From: an uncultured Opitutia bacterium
GTDB taxonomy: Bacteria > Verrucomicrobiota > Verrucomicrobiia > Opitutales > UBA953
Length of the DNA stretch: 64,000 nucleotides
Assembly (NCBI GenBank): GCA_945957395.1
Contig: CAMFKE010000001.1
Span: 186,001 to 250,000 of the forward strand
Direction: 5' to 3'
The notes beneath the pieces are model-generated. The model did not search any database, was not told the DNA's origin, and worked only from the letters and a program-made list of their open reading frames with translations. A program made the position numbers and the translations under genes. Position 1 is the first letter of the stretch, and every line of letters begins with the position of its first letter. Below, piece by piece: positions 8,121-17,231 of the stretch.

Positions 8121-9191
8121 TCAGCGCGCGTGGCGTGCGGCGACCTTGGCGAGCTGGCCGCAGCCGGCGGCCACATCGAGGCCGCGGCGGGAGCGCACGG
8201 TGGCCGGTATGCCGGCTTCCTTGAGCAGGGCTTGGAAGCGTTGCACGCGGTCGGGCGGGGTGGGGGTGCCCGCGTAGCCGTCGGTAAGGTTGAGCGGGAT
8301 GAGGTTCACATGCGCGAAGCCGGCGCGCGGGGCGAGCAGCGCGGCGAGTTCGCGCGCCTGCGTATCCGAATCGTTCTTACCGCCGACGAGCGTCCATTCG
8401 TAGAAAATCTTTTCGCGGCGTGCGGCCGTGTACTCGTCGCATGCGGCCATGAGCTCGGCCAGCGGCCAGCGTCGCGCGGGGGGCAGGAGGGCCTGTCGGT
8501 CGGCGTCGTTGGCGGCGTGCAGGCTGAGCGCGAGGTGGGCGGGGAAATTTTCGCGGGCCATGCGCAGGATGCCGGGCACGAGGCCGACGGTGGAGAGCGT
8601 GGTGTGGGCGGGGGCGATGCCGATGCCGAGGTCGTCCTGCACGACGGCGAGGAAGTCGCGCACGGCGTCGTAGTTGTGCAGGGGTTCGCCCATGCCCATG
8701 AGCACGATGTTGCGCAGGCGTTCGCCGTCGGCGGCGAGGGTGCGCGCGACATGGCGGATCTGGGCGACCATCTCGCCGGTGGTGAGGTGGCGGCGGAACC
8801 CGCCCTGGCCGGTCGCGCAGAACACGCAGCCTTGCGCGCAGCCGGCCTGGGTGCTCACGCAGGCGGTGTGGCGGCCGGCCTGGCGCATGAGCACGGTCTC
8901 GATGGTCTGGCCGTCGTGCAGGCGGAAAAGAAATTTGCGCGTGAGCCCGTCGCCGCCGTGGGTCTGCGCGGCCACCTCGGGCGCGCACAGCGTGAAGTGC
9001 TCGCGCAGCGCGTCGAGTTTGCGGTCGCCGGAGGGGGCGTCGGAGAACGGGTCGGCCAGGTCGCGGTAGACGCGTTTCCAGAGGTCGCGCAGTTTGCCTT
9101 CGCCGAAACCGTGCGGACGCAGCCGCAGCGCCGCCTGTTCGCGGGTGAGTCCGGCGAAGTCGGTGAGCGTGTCGGAGGCGTGGGCGGGCAT
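8121..9191 (-). CDS. rlmN: RlmN-family rRNA/tRNA adenine C2-methyltransferase
   Basis: This radical-SAM methyltransferase makes 2-methyladenosine in 23S rRNA (and, in some species, tRNA). It shows the cluster motif CAQGCVFC, the upstream methyl-carrier cysteine in ACVSTQAGC, MGMGEPLHNY, and the second reactive cysteine in GCGQL near the C-terminus. The start MPAHASDTL at 9191 gives 356 residues, matching the family; the frame is open upstream to 9287, but that part overlaps the terminator of the next gene. RlmN is preferred over the resistance enzyme Cfr because this is a core-genome context, though motifs alone do not fully separate them. Confidence 0.9.
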   Translation of the reverse strand: MPAHASDTLTDFAGLTREQAALRLRPHGFGEGKLRDLWKRVYRDLADPFSDAPSGDRKLDALREHFTLCAPEVAAQTHGGDGLTRKFLFRLHDGQTIETVLMRQAGRHTACVSTQAGCAQGCVFCATGQGGFRRHLTTGEMVAQIRHVARTLAADGERLRNIVLMGMGEPLHNYDAVRDFLAVVQDDLGIGIAPAHTTLSTVGLVPGILRMARENFPAHLALSLHAANDADRQALLPPARRWPLAELMAACDEYTAARREKIFYEWTLVGGKNDSDTQARELAALLAPRAGFAHVNLIPLNLTDGYAGTPTPPDRVQRFQALLKEAGIPATVRSRRGLDVAAGCGQLAKVAARHAR

Positions 9192-9279
9192 GGGCGGAGT
9201 CGTGAAAAAAGGCGATTCGAGGGCGCGGGCAAAGCGGCAAAGGCTTTTTGAAGTCGCCCGTGTGTCGCTCAACAAAAGG

Positions 9280-9314
9280 AAAACCACCGGGCCGTGGGGC
9301 GCCGGTGGTTTTTC
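9280..9314 (-). terminator. Intrinsic terminator after the nitronate-monooxygenase-like gene
   Basis: An 11-bp stem (AAAACCACCGG / CCGGTGGTTTT) with an 11-nt loop has T-rich sequence on both sides. It lies 25 bp past the stop of the gene at 9339-10784 and in front of rlmN. Confidence 0.85.
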
Positions 9315-9338
9315 TAAGGGTCGCTTGTCGGTAGGGCT

Positions 9339-10784
9339 TTACTTGGCCTTGCCGAGCACGAGGGCCAGCACATCGGCGGCCGAGTAGCTGTCCTTGCCGG
9401 GCTTGGCGAACTGGGCGATGTTGGCCACTTCCTGCCCGGCGGTGAGGATGGGCTGCTCCACGCGGCCATCGGGGCGGCGCTGGCCGAGGCCGATCGCGGC
9501 GATGAGGCCGTTGCAGAGGCACTTGCGGCCGACGGTGTCCTCGGTTTTGCCGCCCTTCATGAGGTAGCGGTCGACCGGGGCGGCGGGGCACCAGTAGTCG
9601 ATCTTGCCTTCGGGTGTCATGACCGGGGTGCGCAGGTGGCCGATGTCGCAGATGCGGGTGCGGGCTTCGTAGACATCCTTGTCGTACATGGTGCCGGGGA
9701 GGCGGACGACCTTGAAGGGGAAGCCGGTGGGCGAGGCCTTCGGGTCGGTGAAGACGCCGGCTTTGCCGTCGCGAGACTGGGCGAGCACGCGCTTCTTAAG
9801 TTCCGGGTTCATGTCGGACTCTTCGCAGAAGGCGAAGGCGGTGCCGATCTGAACGCCCACGGCGCCCTTGGCCTGAGCGTCGGCGAGGGAGTCGGCTTTG
9901 GAGTGGGCGCCGGCCATCCAGTAAGGCAGGCCGAGGGCGGCGATGGCCTTGAGGTCGGCTTCGTCCTTGGGGCCGTAGATGGGTTCGCCGGACTCCGTGT
10001 ACTGCTTGGAACGCGGGGGCGAGTTGTGGCCGCCGGCGGGGGCGGTCTCGATCACGAAGCCGTCGACCTTGCCGGTCGATTTCTTGGCGAGCGTGGTGGC
10101 CAGGATGTGCGAACCCACGATGGCCAGGAACTTGGGCCTGTTAAGCTTCGGGGCCTTGCCGCCGAAGATTTCGTCGGGGACGAGGCGGGTGACCAGCGGC
10201 GCGGTGTCGGCCGGGGCGTTTTCAATCTCCATCACCAGTTCGGCGGGCTGGCCGGCGGCGAGGTTGTCGAGCACACCGGGGATGCGGCGCGGGATGCCGG
10301 CGCCCATGAGGACATAATCCACGCCGGCGAGCATGGCGCCGTACAGGGCGGGGATGCAGGTGAGGCGGATCTTCTCAAGAAGGTTGATGCCCACGACGCC
10401 GTTATGGCCCTCCTTGGCGAGGCGCACTTCGCAGAAGCACGCCGCCATGATGAGGTGGGCGAGGTCCTTGGGCGGGTTCGCGGTGCAAAGCGTGACGCCC
10501 TTGAAGAGGGCTTCCTTGGGTTTGCCGCCCTCGACGAAATACTTGTCCAGGATGTCCTTGGCGGCATCCCGCAGGGGGAATGCTTCCAGCGCCCGGCGCA
10601 GATGGCCGCCGATGTCGCCCAACTGGAGACGGCGCGCAAAGGCGACTTCCAGTGCGGTCCCGGAGACGACTCCGAGATGACCGGCTTCGGACACGGCGCG
10701 GGCGAGTTTCCAACCGGAAACGCCAATGCCCATGCCCCCTTGAATGATGACGGGTTGAGTCATGAGGGTGCGCAAGGTCATCAC
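9339..10784 (-). CDS. Nitronate monooxygenase / PfaD-like FMN oxidoreductase
   Basis: This is a 481-residue TIM-barrel flavoprotein of the 2-nitropropane dioxygenase family. Visible motifs are VIIQGGMGIGVSGWKLARAVSEAGHLGVVSG at the N-terminus (FMN/phosphate region), GFVIETAPAGGHNSPP, and GAVGVQIGTAFAFCEES. It is longer than simple nitronate monooxygenases (about 320-360) because of a C-terminal cysteine-containing extension (CPAAPVDRYL, GRKCLCNGL), which resembles the PfaD-like subgroup that includes enoyl-reductases of polyketide/PUFA systems. No polyketide genes are nearby, so the substrate is open. A second in-frame ATG (MTQPVIIQG) is a possible start. Confidence 0.82.
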   Translation of the reverse strand: MMTLRTLMTQPVIIQGGMGIGVSGWKLARAVSEAGHLGVVSGTALEVAFARRLQLGDIGGHLRRALEAFPLRDAAKDILDKYFVEGGKPKEALFKGVTLCTANPPKDLAHLIMAACFCEVRLAKEGHNGVVGINLLEKIRLTCIPALYGAMLAGVDYVLMGAGIPRRIPGVLDNLAAGQPAELVMEIENAPADTAPLVTRLVPDEIFGGKAPKLNRPKFLAIVGSHILATTLAKKSTGKVDGFVIETAPAGGHNSPPRSKQYTESGEPIYGPKDEADLKAIAALGLPYWMAGAHSKADSLADAQAKGAVGVQIGTAFAFCEESDMNPELKKRVLAQSRDGKAGVFTDPKASPTGFPFKVVRLPGTMYDKDVYEARTRICDIGHLRTPVMTPEGKIDYWCPAAPVDRYLMKGGKTEDTVGRKCLCNGLIAAIGLGQRRPDGRVEQPILTAGQEVANIAQFAKPGKDSYSAADVLALVLGKAK

Positions 10785-11105
10785 GGCCGCTTTTAAAGCA
10801 AATGCGTTACTCTTAAGTGACCCCTCTATTAGAGGAACTGTCTTTCCGATTCGTTTTTGTGATAAAACATTGCTAAGGGGTGCTGTTGGGGGCGCAGCGC
10901 CATTCCTGCGAAGGGCGCGCCGGGGGGGGGCGACAATCCGCTGGTTTCCGGGAAAATGAGGGGCGGATTCCTGTTCATTGCAAAATGAAGATGCGCGGGG
11001 CGATTGAGGCCGGGTGGTTTACCTGCATGAGCGCTCGGGCGGATGCCCGGAGGGTTTCCGCCTCGCGCGGAGGGCGACGGGCGCGTATGCGATGCGGGGT
11101 ACAAA
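10785..11105. promoter_or_regulatory. Intergenic region with a perfect CCTCTA-T-TAGAGG palindrome
   Basis: This 321-bp divergent gap is AT-richer than its surroundings near 10790-10880. A perfect 13-bp palindrome lies at 10823-10835, about 40 bp upstream of the minus-strand start at 10784, where a promoter or operator would be expected. The rest (10890-11105) holds short out-of-frame ORFs without conserved features. Confidence 0.4.
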
Positions 11106-11432
11106 ATGAAACTGGACCTCGCCCTGCCTCTTTTCTGCCTCGTCGACCGTGAGAAGGTCGACCCGGACTCCTCGGACCTGTCCGACCTTGCCCATCGGCT
11201 GGGCGCGCATCTTGAGGAGAGCTTCTCCATTCATCATGAGACGGTGTCGATCGAAGGCGGCGCACAGGCCGGCAAGACGCCCGTGCTGTATCTGGTGTTG
11301 CACGGCGTGCCGCAAAGCTCCTGGCCGGCCTTCGTGGCTTTGTGTCAGGCGCAACGCGCCGTGCCGCTGCACTTCCGGGCGGACGCCGAAACCGGGCGTT
11401 TCACGCTGACCCCCATCGGCGAACGCGGATAA
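11106..11432 (+). CDS. Conserved-looking hypothetical protein, 108 aa
   Basis: This is a small soluble acidic-to-neutral protein that I do not recognise. The open frame extends upstream to 11043, but MKLDLALPLFCLVD at 11106 looks like the natural start because the residues before it are Arg/Gly-rich shadow sequence. The predicted content alternates strand-like and helix-like stretches (TPVLYLVLHGVPQSSWPAFVALCQAQ), with no membrane segment or signal peptide. It has normal high-GC third positions, so it is probably a real gene. It precedes the DUF4010 gene by about 150 bp on the same strand. Confidence 0.6.
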   Translation: MKLDLALPLFCLVDREKVDPDSSDLSDLAHRLGAHLEESFSIHHETVSIEGGAQAGKTPVLYLVLHGVPQSSWPAFVALCQAQRAVPLHFRADAETGRFTLTPIGERG

Positions 11433-11585
11433 TCCGCGGGCGGGTCGGCTCGCCTGATTTCAAGGTTGCGGCGAGGGGCGCGGACGGGGGCAAGGTCCGC
11501 TCGTGCCGGTCGCACTCTTCGCATTTCCTTAAGCCGGGGCGTCTTTGACAAAGCGGCGGCGTTCCGGTGAAATCAGGGCATCGCC

Positions 11586-12878
11586 ATGCTCGACCCGATC
11601 ACGCCGGAAATGTTGCTGTCGCCCAAGAACGGCTGGGCGCTTTTGGCGGCGGCCAGCCTCGGAGGGCTGGTGGGCCTCGTGCGCCAATGGAACGAACGCG
11701 ACAGACCGGGGCTCGCGCCCGGATCGCGCGCCGTGGCCGGGGCGCGCACCTTCGCGCTTTGGAGCACCTTCGGGTTCGTCGCGGCGCAACTGGAGCGCAC
11801 CGGGCTGGAGTGGATGCTGCTGGCCGGCCTCGCCACGCTCACCGCCCTTCTCACCGCCGCCGCTTTCCGCCGTCCCGACGAATCCGGCGCGGGGCTCACG
11901 ACCATGACCTCCGGGGTGCTCACCTATGTGGCCGGCGCCCTGCTCGGCGCTGGGCTCACGCGATACGCCGTATGGCTGGCCATCATCCTCGCCGGCATCA
12001 TCGGCGTGCGCCGGCTCACCTCCGAGTGGAGCGGGCGGCTCAATGAGACCGATGTGCGCGCCGGCCTTCAGTTCGCCTTTCTTACCGGCATCATCCTGCC
12101 GCTTGTGCCCGACGAGAAGCTGTGGGGCGTTTTCAACCCCTATGACACCTGGCGCATGGTCATGCTCGTCGCCGGCGTGAACCTCACGGGTTACGCCACC
12201 ATGCGCTTTCTCGGCGAACGCGCCGGCACCGCGCTCACCGGGCTCGTCGGCGGCGTCGGGTCCAGCACGGCCGTCACCCTGGCGTTCGCGCGCCGCAGCC
12301 GGGAGCGGCCCGAGCGCGGCGCCACCTATGCGCAGGGCGTGCTCCTGGCGTGCGCGGTGATGGTGCCTCGACTGCTTTTCATCCTAGCGGCGATCAACCC
12401 CGACCTCGCGCGCGCGTTGCTGCCCGGCGGTGCACTCGTGTTTTTGGCCACGGCCGCCGTGCCGGCGTGGCTGTGGTTGCGCGAGCGCGACGAGCCGGTG
12501 GGCGAGGTGCCCCCGGTGGGCAACCCGTTGCGCCTGATGCAGTCCGCCAAATTCGCGCTGTTGTACGCGCTCGTCGTGTTCCTTCTCGGGTTTTCCCGCG
12601 ACTACGCCGGGGGCTCCGGCATTTACGCGCTGAGCTTCGTCTCGGGGCTTCCCGATATGGACGCCATCACTCTCTCCCTGGCCAATCGCACGAGCGAGGG
12701 CGAACTCGCGGCGAACACGGCGGCCCTGGCCGTGCTGGTGGCCATAGCGGCGAACACGCTGGTGAAGCTCGCCCTGGCGCTCGCGCTGGGGGCCGGCCGC
12801 TTCCGCAGGCTCATGACCGCCGGTCTGGCCCTGCCGCTGCTCGTGATCCTGGCGCGCGTTCTGGTCGAGTTCGTCTGA
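11586..12878 (+). CDS. MgtC/SapB-DUF4010 family membrane protein
   Basis: This 430-residue protein has about a dozen hydrophobic helices. The N-terminal part carries the MgtC/SapB-like segment (LGGLVGLVRQWNER, TFALWSTFGFVAAQL) and the C-terminal part resembles DUF4010 (GLVGGVGSSTAVTLAFARRSRE, SFVSGLPDMDAITLSLA, AANTLVKLALALALG). Members are inner-membrane proteins of unknown transport function. A signal for magnesium or regulation is not visible. It ends 70 bp before gltX. Confidence 0.85.
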   Translation: MLDPITPEMLLSPKNGWALLAAASLGGLVGLVRQWNERDRPGLAPGSRAVAGARTFALWSTFGFVAAQLERTGLEWMLLAGLATLTALLTAAAFRRPDESGAGLTTMTSGVLTYVAGALLGAGLTRYAVWLAIILAGIIGVRRLTSEWSGRLNETDVRAGLQFAFLTGIILPLVPDEKLWGVFNPYDTWRMVMLVAGVNLTGYATMRFLGERAGTALTGLVGGVGSSTAVTLAFARRSRERPERGATYAQGVLLACAVMVPRLLFILAAINPDLARALLPGGALVFLATAAVPAWLWLRERDEPVGEVPPVGNPLRLMQSAKFALLYALVVFLLGFSRDYAGGSGIYALSFVSGLPDMDAITLSLANRTSEGELAANTAALAVLVAIAANTLVKLALALALGAGRFRRLMTAGLALPLLVILARVLVEFV

Positions 12879-12948
12879 GCCGGCATACGCAGCGTGCGGG
12901 CGAATGTAGGCTTTTCAAAATCCGCCCCGGAGGTTTCCCTCTCGGGCC

Positions 12949-14376
12949 ATGTCGACACCCGTCCGCACCCGTTTCGCTCCCAGCCCGACCGGATTCTTCC
13001 ATATCGGAAGCGCCCGCACCGCGCTTTTCAGCTGGCTCTACGCCCGCCACACCGGCGGCACCTTCGTCCTTCGCATCGAGGACACCGACAAGGCCCGCAA
13101 CACCGACGAATTCCTGCAGGTCATCTACGACAGCCTCAAGTGGCTGGGCATGGACTGGGACGAGGGCCCCGAGGTCGGCGGCGACTACGGTCCCTACCTG
13201 CAGAGCGAGCGCAACGACATCTACAACCGCTACCGCGACCGGCTGCTGGCCAACGGCCGCGCCTACGAGAAGGACGGCGCCATCTGGCTGCGCCTGGAGG
13301 GCGAGCGGTACACGGAAACCGAATACAGCTATAACAACGGCGAGTTCTGGACCACGACGAAGAAGGCCGACAGCGCGGTCGAGCCGCTCACGCGCACCAT
13401 CGAGAAGGTGCGCGCCGAGCCGATGCGGCTGAACGACCAGGTGCGCGGCTATGTGGAGCGCGCCGAGGACCGCGACTTCATCCTCTTCCGCGCCAACGGC
13501 GAACCGGTGTTCCACTTCGTCAATGTCGTGGACGACATCGAGATGAAGATCACGCATGTCATCCGCGGCGAGGACCACCTGTCCAACACCTCCAAGCACG
13601 TCGAGATCTTCAAGGCGCTCGGCGCTCCCATCCCGCATTACGCGCACATCCCGCTAATCCTCAAGACCGACGGCCCGGGCAAGATGTCCAAGCGCGACCG
13701 CGGCGCGCTCATCGAGGAGTACCGTTCGCGCCACTATCTGCCCGCCGCCGTGCGCAACTACCTGTGCCTGCTGGGCTGGACGCCCAAGGACGGCAAGGAG
13801 ATGCTGCCCATCGCCGACATCATCGCGCAGTTCGAGCTCACCGACATCCATTCGGCCAACGCGCGCTTCGACGAGAAGAAGATGGCGCACATGAACCAGC
13901 TTCACCTGCGCTCGCTCAACCCCGAGTCGTTCGCCTCGCTCGCCGCGCCCGTGCTGGGCGAAGCCGGCATCGTTGACGAGGCCACGCCCGAGGACGACAT
14001 CCAGCGCGTGCTCGCCCTGGTGCAGCCCAAGTGCGTGTCGCTGGAATCCCTCCCGGGCTTCACCAAGTACTTCTTCTCCGAAGACTACGCGTTCGACGAG
14101 GCCGCCCGCGCCAATGTTTCCAAGAAGGCCGACCCCAAGGCGCGCTGCGCCGCCCTGATCCCGCACCTGGAGACCGTCGCCGACTTCGCCGACACCGCTT
14201 CCGTGGACGCCGCATTCGCCGCCGCCGGCGCCGCCGCCGGTTGCAAGGCGACCGACTTCTTCGCGCCCCTGCGCTTCGCGGTTTCCGGACTCGGCTCCGG
14301 TCCGGACATGCATCCGCTCCTGGCCGCCCTCGGCCGCGACAAGGTGCTTGCCCGCCTGCGCCGCTTCTCCGCCTAA
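12949..14376 (+). CDS. gltX: Glutamyl-tRNA synthetase
   Basis: This class I aminoacyl-tRNA synthetase attaches glutamate to tRNA-Glu. The ATP-binding HIGH motif appears as [11 protein letters not shown] near residue 18, and [10 protein letters not shown] lies near residue 244. The length of 475 residues is typical of bacterial GltX. A separate GlnRS gene exists at 43017, so this enzyme need not misacylate tRNA-Gln. The start [15 protein letters not shown] matches the family N-terminus. A bidirectional terminator follows. Confidence 0.96.
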   Translation: MSTPVRTRFAPSPTGFFHIGSARTALFSWLYARHTGGTFVLRIEDTDKARNTDEFLQVIYDSLKWLGMDWDEGPEVGGDYGPYLQSERNDIYNRYRDRLLANGRAYEKDGAIWLRLEGERYTETEYSYNNGEFWTTTKKADSAVEPLTRTIEKVRAEPMRLNDQVRGYVERAEDRDFILFRANGEPVFHFVNVVDDIEMKITHVIRGEDHLSNTSKHVEIFKALGAPIPHYAHIPLILKTDGPGKMSKRDRGALIEEYRSRHYLPAAVRNYLCLLGWTPKDGKEMLPIADIIAQFELTDIHSANARFDEKKMAHMNQLHLRSLNPESFASLAAPVLGEAGIVDEATPEDDIQRVLALVQPKCVSLESLPGFTKYFFSEDYAFDEAARANVSKKADPKARCAALIPHLETVADFADTASVDAAFAAAGAAAGCKATDFFAPLRFAVSGLGSGPDMHPLLAALGRDKVLARLRRFSA

Positions 14377-14397
14377 GCGCGACAAGCAACGAAAGCG

Positions 14398-14436
14398 AAA
14401 GGCCGCCTCCCGAGTGATTCGGGCGGCGGCCTTTTG
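14398..14436. terminator. Bidirectional terminator between gltX and mpl
   Basis: AAAGGCCGCC pairs with GGCGGCCTTTT around a 17-nt segment that can itself pair (CCCGA/TCGGG). It lies between convergent genes. Confidence 0.88.
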
Positions 14437-14470
14437 TCTGGGTGTTCCGGCGTCTCGCGAGCGGCGGCGA

Positions 14471-15898
14471 TCAGCGGCGGGAGGCGTCCACGAATTTCTT
14501 GATGATGCCGCCGAAGGCGCCGTTGGAGAAGAAGACGACGAGCTGCGGCATCGCCTTCGCTGCGGAGCTCACATTCTCGCCGAGCGAGGCGAGCAGGTGC
14601 TCGTTCGAGGTCGCCGCCACGGCGTACAGCCCCCGGCGCGCGAGCTCGGCGGCCACCGCGCCGGTGTCCAGCCGGTCCTCGTCCTTGTAGGCTTCGGCGC
14701 GATGCACCGGGGCGAGGAATGCGGCGTCGGCGTGCGCGAGGGCGTCGCGGAAGGCGTCCTGCATGACCTTGCGCACGGCGGTGTTCGAGCGGGGCTCGAA
14801 GGCCGCGGCGATGCGGTGTTTCGGGTAGCGGCGGCGGAGCGATTCGAGGGTGAGCGCGATGGCGGTGGGGTGGTGGCCGAAGTCTTCCAGCACGACGAGG
14901 TCGGGCCGGTCGATATGCACCTCCTGCCGGCGCTTCACGCCGAGGAAGTCGCTGAGGTGGGAGAGTTCGAGGTGCGTGGGGTCCTCGGCGTTCGTCGCCA
15001 GGCCCGCGCCGACGGCCGCCATGGCGGCGTTGCGCGCGTTGAAAAGCCCGGGCAGCGACCAGCTGATTTTCGCCCACTCGCGTCCCTTCCAGAGCAGTCG
15101 GAAGGTGGCGCCCGCGGGCGTCTCGGCGAAGTCGACGATGCGGCAGTCGTTGCCTTCGCCCACGCCCACGCGCACGACCGGACACCATTTCACGCCGGCG
15201 ACCACGGTGGCGACATTTGCGTCGTCGCCGTTGGCCACGATGCGGCCGTTGCGGGGCACCACGCGCGTGACGTGCGTGAAGGTCTTCAGCACATCCGGGA
15301 GGTCGCGGAAGATGTCGGCGTGGTCGAACTCGACATTGTTGATGAGGAGCGTGCGCGGTAGGTACTGGATGAACTTGGAGCGCTTGTCGAAGAAGGCCGT
15401 GTCGTACTCGTCGCCCTCGATGACGAAGGGGGCGCCGTCCGGGCCGGGGTTCGAGCCGGAGGGCAGGTCGCGCGGCACGCCGCCCACGAGGTATCCGGGG
15501 TTCTTGCCGTTGCGCAGCAACAGGAAGGCGGCCAGGCAGGTGGTGGTGGTCTTGCCGTGCGTGCCGGACACCACGATGGGGTTGCGCCGGTTGAGCAGCT
15601 GCGTGCGGAACAGCTCGGGCAGGGAGACGAACGGGATCTCGTTGGTCTCCATCAGCCACTCCATCTCGGGGTGGCCGCGCGAGACGACATTGCCCACGAC
15701 CACCAGGTCGGGCTTGAGCGCGGCGAGGCGCGCCGGGTCCCAGCCCTCGAGGATGGTCACGCCGGCTTCGCGCAGCATGTCGGACATCGGCGGATACACG
15801 CCGGTGTCGGAGCCGCTCACGGTGTGGCCCATAGCGCGGAAGAGAAGTGCGGCGTTGCCCATGGCGGTGCCGCAGATGCCCATGAAGTAGAGATGCAT
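14471..15898 (-). CDS. mpl: UDP-N-acetylmuramate:L-alanyl-gamma-D-glutamyl-meso-diaminopimelate ligase
   Basis: Mpl recycles the murein tripeptide onto UDP-MurNAc in the cytoplasm. The 475-residue protein has the Mur-ligase layout: N-terminal Rossmann motif GICGTAMGNAALLFRAMGH, ATP-binding GTHGKTTTTCL, EGDEYDTAFFDKRSKF, FNARNAAMAAVGA and VLEDFGHHPTAIALTL. Mpl is preferred over MurC because of the YFMGICGTAMG start and the EYDTAFFDK block. The frame stays open upstream to 16285, but MHLYFMGICG at 15898 is the family start. Confidence 0.93.
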   Translation of the reverse strand: MHLYFMGICGTAMGNAALLFRAMGHTVSGSDTGVYPPMSDMLREAGVTILEGWDPARLAALKPDLVVVGNVVSRGHPEMEWLMETNEIPFVSLPELFRTQLLNRRNPIVVSGTHGKTTTTCLAAFLLLRNGKNPGYLVGGVPRDLPSGSNPGPDGAPFVIEGDEYDTAFFDKRSKFIQYLPRTLLINNVEFDHADIFRDLPDVLKTFTHVTRVVPRNGRIVANGDDANVATVVAGVKWCPVVRVGVGEGNDCRIVDFAETPAGATFRLLWKGREWAKISWSLPGLFNARNAAMAAVGAGLATNAEDPTHLELSHLSDFLGVKRRQEVHIDRPDLVVLEDFGHHPTAIALTLESLRRRYPKHRIAAAFEPRSNTAVRKVMQDAFRDALAHADAAFLAPVHRAEAYKDEDRLDTGAVAAELARRGLYAVAATSNEHLLASLGENVSSAAKAMPQLVVFFSNGAFGGIIKKFVDASRR

Positions 15899-15982
15899 GA
15901 CGGGCGCGCAGCGTGGGAGTCCGGGGCCGTCCCGTGAAGCGGAAAATCGGGCCTCCGGACGGTCTTCGACGCCCGGAAACGG

Positions 15983-16012
15983 GCGAGGGGCGGCCCATGG
16001 GCCGCCCCTCGC
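15983..16012. repeat. Perfect 30-bp palindrome between the LpxR-like gene and mpl
   Basis: Fifteen-base arms meet at CCATGG with no loop. There is no T-run on either strand, so it is not a standard terminator. A smaller hairpin (CGCCCG GAAA CGGGCG) lies directly beside it at 15969-15984. Confidence 0.75.
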
Positions 16013-16080
16013 TACGAAGCGTTTCCGGAGTGTGCGACTTGCGCGCTCCGGAGGCGCCTCAAGCCGGTTCCGGAGTCGGC

Positions 16081-17100
16081 TCAGAAGGCCACGTTGAGCG
16101 TGACGCCGCCGAAGGCGGACACGCCGTCCTGCCCTTTGTACTCCTCGGTCAGGAAGTATTCGCCGGCGGCGAGCTTCACGCCGGCCCAGTGCGCGGCGAG
16201 GCCGAAGCCGGCGCGGGCCACGAAGGTGTTGGTGGGCACGCCGTTGCCGCCGTGATACATGTTGCCGTCCAGGGGCATGTCCCACACGCGGCCTTCCACC
16301 TGCGCGTCGAGGAATCCGTAGAAGGCGTCGGGGGCGATGCTGAACGAGCCTTCGCGGTCAAACTTCACCGGCACGCCGTCCACGCCGCCGTCGCGCGTGG
16401 CGCGCACGCCGAAGTCGCGCGGAAGGTTTTTGCCGAAGCGGTACTGGAGGCCGCCGGCGCCGTAGTGGCGGACGGTGCCGAACTCGTATCCGACGCGGGG
16501 CAGCAGGTCGGCGCCGAAGCCGGAGTCGCCGGTGGTGCCGGCGAGGCGGATGCGCCAGGTGCGGCGCCATTCCACATCCACGCCGGGCTCGTCGCGCAGC
16601 TGGGTGTCCCAGCCTTTGGCGCGGTCAACGCCGGCGAGGTCATTGACGATGTTCTGTGACTGGCGGCCGCGGGCGGAGGGGCCGACGACGCCGGCGCGCA
16701 GGGTGACGAGGTCCAGTGTGGTTTCGTCCTCCCAGCCCATGCCGACCATGCCGTAAAGCCAGGAGGCGTAGGGGCGGTCGCCCGCGGGCGGGTTGGCGGA
16801 CTTGTCCTGCGCCGAGTAGATGTCCTGGGCCACGCCGAAGTGGGCGCGGCTGTTCCAAACCGAGGGGCTTTCGCTGAGCGAGGGCGTCACATACGCCACG
16901 CGAAGCGAGGTGGCTCGACCGCCGCCGAAACCGCCGAGGCCGAGCAGGTCGCTCTCGCCGGTCAGCTCGATCGAGGCGAGGTCCTTGTGGGCGCGGAAGC
17001 CGTAGTCGGCGTCGGCCTGCGCCGTGCCGGCGCAGAGCGTGGAGGTCGCGAGGGCGCTCAGGAGAAACAGCGCGGGGAGTTTGGGCATGCGGGGACCCAT
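16081..17100 (-). CDS. LpxR-like (DUF2219) outer-membrane lipid A deacylase homologue
   Basis: This is a 339-residue outer-membrane barrel with an N-terminal signal sequence (LPALFLLSALATSTLCAGTAQA) and a C-terminal aromatic residue (TLNVAF) suited to barrel assembly. The family signature GDRPYASWLYG and the block AKGWDTQLRDEPG are clear. LpxR removes the 3'-acyloxyacyl group of lipid A at the cell surface. In the usual block Q..xH...G...KGW the catalytic histidine position appears to be asparagine here (QNIVNDLAG), so activity is doubtful or altered. The start may be MPKLPALF four codons in. Confidence 0.82.
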   Translation of the reverse strand: MGPRMPKLPALFLLSALATSTLCAGTAQADADYGFRAHKDLASIELTGESDLLGLGGFGGGRATSLRVAYVTPSLSESPSVWNSRAHFGVAQDIYSAQDKSANPPAGDRPYASWLYGMVGMGWEDETTLDLVTLRAGVVGPSARGRQSQNIVNDLAGVDRAKGWDTQLRDEPGVDVEWRRTWRIRLAGTTGDSGFGADLLPRVGYEFGTVRHYGAGGLQYRFGKNLPRDFGVRATRDGGVDGVPVKFDREGSFSIAPDAFYGFLDAQVEGRVWDMPLDGNMYHGGNGVPTNTFVARAGFGLAAHWAGVKLAAGEYFLTEEYKGQDGVSAFGGVTLNVAF

Positions 17101-17151
17101 GTTCCCCGTCTTATGTTTGGCAAGGCCGCGTTGACCCTTCCGGTCGGAACA

Positions 17152-17179
17152 AAAAAAGCCCCGGCGCGCGCGGCGCCGG
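17152..17179 (-). terminator. Intrinsic terminator after the surface-repeat gene
   Basis: A CCGGCGC / GCGCCGG stem with a 5-nt loop is followed on the minus strand by seven T residues. It lies about 53 bp past the stop at 17232. Confidence 0.8.
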
Positions 17180-17231
17180 AGCTGCGGTGGAGCCCCCGGG
17201 CGGTTTCACCCTGGCGGGGCGCCAAAGGGAG

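Noticed and set aside
10860-10960. Signal-recognition-particle RNA or other structured RNA near GGGTGCTGTTGGGGG
   Set aside because: The conserved SRP core sequence is absent and no stable long hairpin could be drawn.
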